Shown here piece by piece: positions 54,943-64,000 of a DNA stretch of 64,000 nucleotides. The position numbers and the translations under genes were made by a program. How positions within the stretch are numbered: position 1 is the first letter of the stretch; every line of letters begins with the position of its first letter. Source of the stretch: Phycomyces blakesleeanus NRRL 1555(-) (taxonomy: Eukaryota; Mucoromycota; Mucoromycetes; Mucorales; Phycomycetaceae); assembly GCF_001638985.1 (NCBI RefSeq), contig NW_017265138.1:1364001-1428000 (forward strand), given 5' to 3'. The notes under the pieces were generated by a model. The model was not told where the DNA came from, did no database searches, and saw nothing but the letters and a program-made list of their open reading frames with translations.

Positions 54943-55987
54943 ATGGCATCAAACGCACTTGTATCAGCATCTTCATCTCAAGCAGCTACACGATCAGAGT
55001 TTGACATTGATGCCTTGCCTTGTAATAAAATTTAACCAAAATAATAATAACAATAGTAGTAGTGCTTTTATTTTTATTTTTTGATGTATACAATTATACA
55101 TTGAAGATGTGACATTTCAATTATTAATTAACCTTCATTCTTTTCTTTTTAAAAAAAAAAACCTGAATGTATAATTAGATGTCGATCGTGAAATCGATGA
55201 AGGAGGTAAAATATATATATATATATATATACATAATTTAAACAATTAAATTTTGGTGTGTTCTTGTTGGTGGTAGACATGAAGGCAACTGTGGATCGCA
55301 TGATTGAACAAGAAATGCGACGCATGCGACGAAAGGATGACGACAAGTCGAGTTTACCGACTAAAATCAACCTGTTTGAAGATGACGAGATCCTCACACA
55401 GGAATTAGAGCGTGTACATAAAAAGCAACCCTTGTCTGCCTTGGATACATCTCGTTACGAACTCCAGGGACCTACTGAAGACAAAGACAGTGTAGAAGAG
55501 TGGAAATCAGCAGTTGACAATACAAAGGCACAGCTTGAATCTCAAGCAGGCAGGTAAATAATAATTATTGTTATTAGAATAGTTGATATATGTTAATTGA
55601 AATCTTTAAAAATAAAATAAAAATAAAAAAATAAACTAAAAGTACAATCACAATTTTGAATTTGAATCAATGTATATAATAATCAATAATTAATAATCAA
55701 TAATTTAATATTATATTGTTTTATTTTATTTTGTGATGTGATGTGATGTGATGTGATATGGTGCGTTGTGTTGTGGTGTGTTGTGCTGCATTATATTGTA
55801 TTGTGTTGTATTGTATTGTATTGTAGTATGTTCAATTTGGAATTGCTGCAGAAATATGGTGCCAATGCATGGCGTGTACACAACTTTCAACTGGAGGCCT
55901 ATCTGAAACAGATCCAAAAGGCAACAGAGGAATACCGTAATGAGAGCCGTGAAATTAACAAGCAGCGTAAATTCGAACAGGTAATTA

Positions 55988-56022
<35 letters not shown>

Positions 56023-56230
56023 GAGTGATTTACTTACTTGATTCTTGTTCTTTATCTTTCTATTTTATGTGTATGAATGTATATAGACACAGGCAGCTGG
56101 ATCTCTTCGCTCACTAGAGAACAAATGGTCGGATCTGATCAGTCAGAACTTGCAGGTTGATATCGCATGTGCTGCTTTGGAAAGTGAAGTAGAAGAGTTG
56201 AAGCGCTACAGACAATCGGGAGGTTTATAA
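54943..56230 (+). CDS. BCAS2: pre-mRNA splicing factor SPF27/BCAS2 (226 aa)
   Basis: Exons 54943-55021, 55179-55205 (27 nt), 55277-55553, 55827-55980, 56087-56230 (681 nt, 226 aa; human BCAS2 has 225). The family opening EFDIDALPYVDREIDEG spans exons 1-3. It is followed by MIEQEMRRMRRKDDDKSS, QPLSALDTSRYELQGPTED and the hallmark LLQKYGANAWRVHNFQLEA. Coiled coils NKQRKFEQTQAAGSL and LESEVEELKRYRQ end the protein. SPF27 (Cwf7 in fission yeast) is a core subunit of the Prp19/NineTeen complex that activates the spliceosome. The intron before exon 4 is a run of GTGAT and TTGTA pentamers ending in TTGTAG. Confidence 0.94.
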
Positions 56231-58523
56231 TTGGATTGGATTAAATTAAATTGAACTAAATTGAACCGAATTGAACCGGGTTGAATTGGTTTGGAATTTG
56301 TACAAAAAAAAAGAGCAATATTTTTCTTTTTGGGTCATTTTACAGAGAAAGGGAAATTGGGGGAGGGGAGACAGATTAGAAAAAAAAAAGGCATATCTAA
56401 AGTCGGTGGGTAAAGGTTTTATCGTTTGATCGGTTAATCAGTTGGTTTATACGATGAACAGATCAAAAAACAACTATTTTTGTTTTAATAGTCGTTATAG
56501 CTTAGTGTGTAAAGATGAGATCAAGTTTGTAAAACAAATCAGAATTTTGATCAAAAAAAAATTAAACAAGAATAAAACTTTATTGATCCCATCTAACCTG
56601 TTTCAATTGTCTTGCCCTTCTCCTTTATTCGTCTTTATACGCGTGTGATTTACATGAATAAAGACAAATGTAGTAATCAATTCAAGTCATGCTTTGTCAT
56701 TTTCCACCCAAATTCTTGACAGATTTAGACTTTAAGCACTATTGCTATTAGTATTGTTGAGTAGTTAATGATGATGATGATGATGTCTGTGATTTTCTTG
56801 GCTTAGATAATACACTTGATCTCGATCTCGATCCTGACACCCTTATTCATTTATTACTTCATCTTTTACGTTGTGATGAATGGCAGTAAAATTACCTTTC
56901 TTGTATTTGGATTATGGTTTCTTTGTCATCGAATTGGCTTATGGCTTACTAATCTGAAGAGCCGTATCTTTTTTTTTTCTTTCACAATTTTTCGCGTGTA
57001 GTCTGCGTGTTCAAATAAATACACAGAGATGGGCACACAGACATACAGACACACAGACACACAGACACACGAACTGACCACAGCCAGACAGCCAGACAGT
57101 TGGATAGACATATTGACAGGCAATATCTATACTAACAAAACAGAAAAGAAGAACACAAAATAAAATAAAGCACATCATTATGATGCACAAAACACCTCTA
57201 GTTACTTTATTTTTTCCTTTGTATTTTCATTACTTCTTTATCTTTGTTCCAATATTCACACACACACACTCAGAGAGAGAGAGATAGACAATACAAAAAA
57301 GACATCATTGTCTAGATCTTTTTACTGTTATTAAAATATTCTACTAGTATTCTATACGACTATGATAGATAGATGTATCTGGACGTGCCTATAATATTCT
57401 TGTTATAGTAACCCTATAAAATACTTCTTCTTCTGCTATCAACAAACATTCCAAACAAAATGTGAGTTAGTATCACATGATTGGTTACTTTAATCATAAT
57501 TTATATATTTTATACTGAGAAGAAAACTGAGATTTATTTTCAAGCCAATTATAAAATTCATGTATATATATTTACAGTCTACTGAATATAAACTCAATTT
57601 TTTTTCTTAATCTTTGAAACATTCATACAATTTGTTCCCATGGGAATGGTAGTCAACCACTTGTGTTCTTTGTTTTGTTAATATCACATTGATATATTTT
57701 AATACCTAGCTAGATATGAATATAATATAACATAATAAATGTTCTGTAAAAATATATATATTATACATTTATTAGTGTCATCATAATCAGTGTGTGATTT
57801 CTGATTTGAAACAATAATTTTATATATGTTTCAAAAAAAAAAGAGAGAGAGAGCAAAGACAAGTTGTTTTTTTTTTTTCAAATAAAAAAATAAAATAGGG
57901 TAAATCGATCGATCGGTTGATCAAAAAAATAAATAAATTACTCAGTGAAGGGGTGGGTGGAATTGAGTATCGAAATATAAAATACATGGAACATTAGAAA
58001 TCGAAAGAAAAGAAAAGAAAATGAGAGAAAAAATAGAAGCGAACCAGAAAACCAGAAAACCTGTTTTCCATAAAAATCTATGATATTCGATCAAAACCAG
58101 CTAACTAAATAAAATAAACTAAAATGCACTAGACAATTATTTAAATAGGTGAAGTAAAATGAGTATAGCAAAAAGTATTAGCTTAACATGTGTGTACAGA
58201 ATAAGCCAAAAAATAAAATAAAAAAATATAAAGCTTTATATCTTTATTAAGGATATTTCAACCAGGAAATTGGGTCAAGGTTCTTATTTTGGGAAAGAAA
58301 CCCTAGAAAAAAAAAAGCTAAAAAAAAGATAAAAATTGTCATAAGCATGATTTTATTATTATATAAAAAATATATATATATAAAAAGAGAGATAAAGGAT
58401 AGACATGAATGTGTAATAGATGTTTGTGCAAAAAAAAAAGAATGATAATTAATTAATTAAATGTTAGTTTTTAATGATAGCAATATAATATAAAATAGTA
58501 AAGTAAAGTAGTAAGATGTGCTC
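56231..58523. other. 2.3-kb gene-poor stretch
   Basis: No gene supported. Starts with a degenerate TTGAA/TTGGA pentamer array (56231-56295), then AT-rich DNA with CAGACACA repeats (57035-57070), ATATAT tracts and A-runs. It separates the convergent SPF27 and the minus-strand gene at 58524. Confidence 0.5.
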
Positions 58524-59266
58524 TTATGGGAAATGCAAAGGTATCTTTTGGTTGGATGTAGATTGCTCTTCGGGAGTGACCGGACCAGAGGACGAGGTCG
58601 ATGATGAGGACATGTCATTATTGGAATCGTATTCCTGCAGAACTGGAGTCATGGTCATGGCTTTGCTGATCCTGTTTGGCATCATTGATGTTGGGTCTGG
58701 TAAGTCTGATGAGTTTTGTGCGTTAAGACAACTCTGAGCCAGCAGAGCATCATTGACATTCAACAAGGTCTGGAGATATTCTGGGGTCGGACCGGTGTCT
58801 TGGCTGAGAATGTTGGAGAACAGAGGCGAGGGTGCAAGGGCGAGAGAAAAAACGCCATCTTCGAATGTCGGCAGAATAGGAGTAGGATTATCAAGAGTTT
58901 CAGCCAAGCCGGTTTTTTCTGTGATGATTGTTGTGGTTGGTGATGTTGCTGATACGGCTGCCTTTACTGCTGCTACTAGCGATGACTGTGGTGAAGACGA
59001 TAGACCTTGTTCTTGTCCTAGACCTGGTAGTTCTGGTCCTGATGGGAGTGAGCCTAACCAGCCAATACCAGCACCACTAATGGGTTTTTTGTTTTTGTTT
59101 TTTGTATTTGTATTTGTACTTGTATTTAAGAGTAGAGAAATTATTTTTAATTTAATTACCTTTCTTCCCATTCTTCTCCCATGCGTTTCATGACAATCTC
59201 CAGTTGTTCTCTTTGACGTTCGAGTTCTTCAAGCGAGTTATCATAGTCCATAAGCGAACGCTCCAT
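58524..59266 (-). CDS. small protein of unknown function with N-terminal coiled coil (219 aa)
   Basis: Exons (minus) 59266-59160 and 59076-58524, joined by an 83-bp intron; 660 nt in total. The N-terminus is a charged coiled coil (MDYDNSLEELERQREQLEIV, then MKRMGEEWEES). The rest is Ser/Pro/Thr-rich with LPTFEDGVFSLALAPSP, TPEYLQTLLNVNDALLAQS and a Ser-rich stretch NNDMSSSSTSSSGPVTPEE. I do not recognise a family. A heptad stretch followed by acidic/hydrophobic patches would suit a transcription activator or adaptor, but nothing proves it. The codon pattern and intron support a real gene. It ends TAA at 58524-58526. Confidence 0.65.
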
Positions 59267-60525
59267 CGAGTAAGTGAATATAGTAGGTGTTAAAGAAGAG
59301 TACAAAGGAATAATAAAGAATGAAAAAATAAATAAATAAATAAATAATTATTAATTAATTAATTATTTATTTAATTAATTAATTAATTAATTTTTATGTA
59401 TTTTCTTTTGATTGACTGATTTGACTGATTAAATAAAATAGAGAGATAAATAAAATAGATAGGTAGGTAGGTAGGTAGGTAGATAGATAGATAGGTAGAT
59501 AATACAAAATAAATATTTGTATTTTTTTTTTTTGGTTAATTTATTTATTTATTTTTGATTGGCTGGTTGGCTCGTAAATTAATTGATTGATTGGTTGAAA
59601 AATGTATGAAAATAAAGAACGAAAGAAAGAAAGAAAGAAAGAAAGAAAAGAGTAAAAGAATAGAATAATAAAAATATTTTTTTTTTATTTTTTATTTTAT
59701 TTTTTTTCAATTTGAATTCAAAAAAAAAAAAGAAAGAAGCCGGGATTTTAAAACAAAAAAAGAAAAAAGAAAAAAAGAAAATCCACAAAACAACAGAAAT
59801 TCCCATCTTATGAATCCGATATTTTTTGTGCGATTTATTGTTACAATTTCGATTTTTAATAAAAATAGTAATAAATAATATAAACACCAAATATATATAT
59901 ATATATATTTGATATATATACTTGATATATATTTTATTTTATATAGAAAAGGGAGAACCAATAAGAATATAGAAAAAAAAATCAAGGGGTGATGAAAATG
60001 AAGAAAGAGAAAATTAGAGAGTTTAAAGGGATAGGAGAAGGGGATAGAGAATAAAAGGAGGGATGTTGATTAATAGATAGATAGATAGATAGATAGATAA
60101 TGGAAACAAAAAGATACAATTTTGTTTTTAGAGTGATAAACAAGAGATCAAATAATCCTGTAATCCAACCAATCACATACAAATAATATCATAACAAAAA
60201 TTGTTTATTTGTTTGTTTGTTTATTCGTCTGTCTACCCCCTCAAAAAAAAAGAACAAAACAGTAAATAAATAAATAAATATTTATTTTATGTATAAAGTA
60301 ATGCATGCACATGGGTTTGCATATATTTTTCTGAATTAAAAAAAAAATTGATTTTATTTATTTGTTTGTAAAAAGAAGAACGATAAAAAATATAGAAAAA
60401 AGAAAAAAAAAAGTATATTATAAAAGAACCCTTTGTGTGTACATATTTTTTGTTTTGGGTTGTGATGAAATGTGACTGATGAAAGAGATAAAATATATAA
60501 GAAAATAAAAAAATTGGCTTATGAT
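59267..60525. other. intergenic stretch rich in tetranucleotide repeats
   Basis: Contains AATA/TTAA tracts (59325-59394), TAGG then TAGA units (59457-59500), GAAA units (59618-59648), ATATAT (59890-59915) and TAGA (60073-60100). No gene. It is upstream of the unknown gene at 58524 and downstream of the GATA factor. Confidence 0.5.
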
Positions 60526-61793
60526 TTATAGTTCGGATGGTACAAAGTCAAGCACTGTTCTGAGCATGGTGCACCGACGTTCAAGAGTACCAAGGAATCC
60601 TTGGATCTGGTCACGGTTCATGTGCATCAAAAGGGAAGCAAAAGTAGTATCTTCTACATCAACTGCAGAAACAGGAGTTTGTTGTTGTTGCTGTTGAGGT
60701 GAATCAAGTTGGAAAGATGATACCATTGGGAAAAGATTTTGATTTGTTGCTGTTGCTGTTGCTGCTACTTCTACTGCTGCTGGTGCTACTGCTTCTGGTT
60801 GTTGTTGTTGAACTTGGGGTTCATTCTCAAGTTGCCAACAATCCCTACGCCTGCGTTGGATGGTTGTCTTGCGCATTTCAACCGGTCGGTCCTTTTGGTG
60901 CAACTTGGCGTAAAGTCCACATGCATTACATAATGGCTCACCACGATCATTCTTGCGCCACAGGGGGGTCTGGGTCTGTTGACAGTTTGTGCACTGGACA
61001 TCATCACCAGAAGTATGTTCATAAACATCATCCACAGTCATTGTTGTTGAATTACTATTGACATTGCCTTCATTGACCACAGTAGAACCGGCAGGGGCCA
61101 ACAATCTTTCATTTGTAAAAGGCTGTGTAGATACCAAAGATGGTCGCATAGCACCACCGAGGACATGAGCACCATTGGGGGTTCCACTGCCACTGGTCTT
61201 GCGAACATTGAGCGGGCGATGGTGGTTGTACTGCTTGTAGTACAGTCCACAGGCATTGCAAAGTGTATGGGCTCTGTCGGGTGTGCGTCTCCAGAGAGGG
61301 GTCTTGGTGGCCTTGCAGTTGTGACATGCCAAATGGCGCTGGGGACGGGATGACTTGTGGACCGTGAGACGCAGGGGTAGTGTTGATTGGCCAGGTAAGA
61401 TGTTTGACTTTTTGATCTTGTGTGGCTGTGCTTGGGATCTTGCTGGTGGTGGTGCTGGTGGTGACTGCGGCTGGGATTGAGGCTGGGATTGAGAATGAGG
61501 AGGAGAAGAAGGAGGAGAAGGAAATTGAGCAAATTGAGCAAATTGAGCAAATTGAGGTGATACGGGAGATGATGTGACTGGGGATGTGACAACAAATGGT
61601 TCACTCTTGATGATTGGCTGAGGAAAGAAATTGAGGGGAATCTCGGGTGCAAAAAGATTGTCGAGAAAGTTGTCTTGTAAAAGTGAGCTTGGAGGACTGT
61701 CGATGCTTGCTGAAGAAGCAGATGAGGGCGAGATTGGGTAATACTGTGAGGCAAAGAAATTTTCGAATGAGTCTGATTCGAAAAAATCTGCAA

Positions 61794-61825
<32 letters not shown>

Positions 61826-62004
61826 TTGATGTCGTCCATAGTGTTTAGTTGTGGTGATTGGTTATTGTTGTTGTTGTTGTTGTTGTTGTTAGTGGCCTGG
61901 TAAAAGGCAAATTCTTGGTTCATTGTTTGGTTGTACTGGGTTGTGCTTTGGTTATTGGTTTCTTGTGATTTCTGGGTTTGTGAGTTGGGATCAATCGACA
62001 TCAT
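60526..62004 (-). CDS. dual zinc-finger GATA transcription factor (492 aa)
   Basis: Single exon. The N-terminal half is disordered with Asn10 and Ser10 runs and [10 protein letters not shown] repeats. Finger 1 begins at Cys227: [30 protein letters not shown], with 18 residues between Cys pairs. Finger 2 begins at Cys338: [29 protein letters not shown], with 17 residues, followed by a basic tail [12 protein letters not shown]. The C-terminus is Gln-rich and ends with a short helical region ([19 protein letters not shown]). Two fingers recall siderophore/iron regulators (SREA/Urbs1), but the Cys-rich spacer typical of those is missing; nitrogen or light regulation are alternatives. I leave the symbol empty. 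The gene lies alone between repeat-rich spacers. Confidence 0.92.
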
Positions 62005-63224
62005 TTCCTACGTGCTTTCCGTTGAACATGTAAAAGTAGGCCATTTTTTCTTATATTTGAATTAAAATATATAAAAAAAAAAGATTCTTATTTCTTTTTT
62101 TTTTGTTTTACTTTTTACTTTTTTTTTTTTTTACTTTTTCTTTTTTTAAAAAGATTCTTTTACTTTTTTACTTTTTTTTTGGGGGGGTTTAAAGGGTGGA
62201 GTGCATCTTGACTAAACAACGATGCACGTTAAGGGGGAAAAATGTGGGAAATATAGAGGGTTTTGTTTTAAACAAATAAAAAGTTAAAAGAGTTAAATAA
62301 AGAAGACTAGCTTAATGGACAAAAATATCTTTGGCAGATAAAATTTGTCACTAAAAAATAATAATAATTGATAGTAAGGTAGTAAGAGGTAATACAACCA
62401 ACAAAGTGAAGAAGGAAGAAGGAAGAAAAAGAGAAATTTCAAAAATTGAAAATTATTTCAAATTATTTGTAAGAAAAAAAAAATCAATATTTATTTATTT
62501 TTGGGGATGAGGGCTATTCAGTAAAATATTATTTTTTTATATATTTATTTTAGTAGTTAAAATAGAGAGAGGGGGAGAAGGAGAGGATATGATTGAAGGA
62601 TATATATTTGGATTAGTCACAAGCTATTCCAATGAGTTTCAAATCGAATTATACTATTCTATATACATCATACCCATTTCTTTATCAACAAGAAGCCAAC
62701 AATAAAAAAGAAAGCATTAATAAAAGAAGTACGTTAAAGAAGACAAACTTTTATTCATATCCAAATACTTTTTATTTAACGTTTTTCATAAAGGTGAGTG
62801 TCCAAATATGACACTTGTTATTACCCAAACAAGAATGAAACTGATTTCTTTTTTTTTTTTAAAGAAAAAAGTAGGAGTTGTAATTAACCTGACAAACTAT
62901 ACAAATCTAGAAGAATCCTATTGGACGGATAAGACAAGTAGTAGACTCGTTCTTTTTTTTTTTATATATATATATATACATATATTTATAGTATATAATT
63001 ATTCGGTCAGCCAATAGAATTCGAGCATTCAAATACTCTTTGTGTTACAATGTGCAAATGCTTTTTTCCGTCCTACTTGATTCTTAAAAATAAATAAAAA
63101 TAAAAATAAAAATTGATATTGAAACATTGAAACAGTAAAGAAGGTTTTATTGTTTGTGTATCATTGTTATTTCTCTATTGTAATTAGAAAGAGTAAAATT
63201 TTGTAGTGGTTTATTGAGTGAAGA
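62005..63224. other. upstream region of the GATA factor and of the right-edge gene
   Basis: Divergent promoter region. T-rich tracts (62085-62180, repeats of CTTTTTTAC) lie just upstream of the GATA ATG on its non-template side. The remainder is AT-rich with AAATAA repeats (63090-63110). No gene. Confidence 0.45.
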
Positions 63225-64000
63225 ATGTCTTTACAGAATACATTTCCATCCCCACAGGATGATCCATTTGAACAGGCTGTTAAAGCACAGGCAAGTATTA
63301 TTCCCTGCATTTCATCATTTCATTTATCTTTTTTGTTCAACAATCAGAATAATGATAAAGCATTAATACATATATTAATATTAATATGCATTCATGTATG
63401 TCTTTATGCACATGTATGTGTCTTAAGGTGAGTGAAAGAATTACACTCCTTCATACTCTAATATCTCCTTCATTCTAAAGTCAATCACAGATGACAATCT
63501 CAATGACATTTCATCTCAACCACATGTTCCACGTTGGCAACACATAAAGACCTCTGAGGAAATAGTTGACAGTAAAAATACACTAAGAATTCTAGGTAAC
63601 AAAAAAAAACATTATATTATATTATATACACCATGTACACTATATTTCGCCTAATAGTATGCTAAATTAAATGTGATTCTCCTTGATTTTCATTATTATT
63701 ATTATTATATTAATACATAATATATCATGACATGACATGATATATTATTTCATTTCATCTTCCTGCTTAGAGTCAAAGTTGAATAGCATACGATCGGGTA
63801 CTAGGAAACCTTTAGCCAACCCAGCAAACTCATCTCTACGTAAGAATTATATATATATAAATAATTAAATAAATAAATACTATAATTTAGATTATGAATC
63901 GGAAGATGAATCAGACAAAGACCAAGACCAAGACCAAGATCAGGACTACTATTGCAGTCGAGAACCAGAACTTGATTCTCAAGCCGAGGCAGAAGGAGTT
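63225..64000 (+). CDS. 5' part of an acidic protein of unknown function, cut by right window edge
   Basis: Exons 63225-63290, 63480-63595, 63771-63839 and 63891 to beyond 64000 join in frame. They encode MSLQNTFPSPQDDPFEQAVK, then SITDDNLNDISSQPHVPRW, SKLNSIRSGTRKPLANPAN, and an acidic run with DKDQDQDQDQDYYCSREPE. The first intron begins GCAAGT (CAG|GCAAGT) and ends AAAG, so it is a GC-AG intron; no usable GT donor keeps the frame. The family is not recognised. The short basic then strongly acidic profile suggests a nuclear or cytoskeletal regulator, but that is only a guess. The gene continues past the window. Confidence 0.6.

Noticed and set aside
61038..61796. 252-codon minus-strand frame in the GATA gene
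   Set aside because: Alternative frame of the low-complexity GATA coding sequence; the GATA frame contains the zinc fingers.

Overview
This 64 kb window is AT-rich fungal nuclear DNA. Short GT-AG introns, a CotH-type spore-coat/kinase-like GPI protein, a dual-finger GATA factor and Mucoromycota-style transposons point to an early-diverging filamentous fungus, most likely Mucorales. I cannot name the species from sequence alone.

Layout. About 0-20 kb is a nested graveyard of mobile elements. It holds a partial gene on the minus strand at the left edge and a PIF/Harbinger-like pair (Myb/SANT-like gene plus DDE_4 transposase). A solo LTR with a 5-bp target duplication splits the Myb-like gene. 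A short unknown multi-exon gene is split by a complete pogo-type element with TA duplication. A second solo LTR of the same family follows, then a MULE-type transposase with a downstream OTU cysteine-protease domain. Last is a complete Harbinger element with 32-bp perfect terminal inverted repeats, 11-bp subterminal repeats, a transposase and a Myb-like partner gene. Three of the four transposases here show Asp-to-Asn or Glu-to-Lys changes at catalytic or conserved positions. Together with in-frame stops these fit C:G to T:A decay.

About 21.7-37 kb is a co-oriented block of nuclear RNA-processing genes: ARS2/SERRATE, a 2145-residue Sen1/senataxin helicase (Walker A split over three exons with a 14-nt micro-exon next to a 157-bp ATT repeat) and a TOE1-type DEDD 3' exonuclease. 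Two non-autonomous inverted-repeat elements lie between Sen1 and TOE1. Next come an LCL3-like staphylococcal-nuclease-fold membrane protein (minus), a decayed gene of unknown identity (39.5-40.1 kb) and a GLTSCR1/BICRA-domain protein (40.8-42.9 kb).

About 43-64 kb is sparse. It carries CotH (minus), a 6 kb gene-poor stretch, the splicing factor SPF27/BCAS2, a small unknown protein (minus), a GATA factor (minus) and the 5' part of an acidic protein that runs off the right end. The gene-poor stretches are full of mono- to pentanucleotide repeats. For the main multi-exon genes my spliced models sum to whole codons (ARS2 784 aa, Sen1 2145 aa, TOE1 437 aa, GLTSCR1 503 aa, CotH 627 aa, SPF27 226 aa), which supports the exon boundaries.
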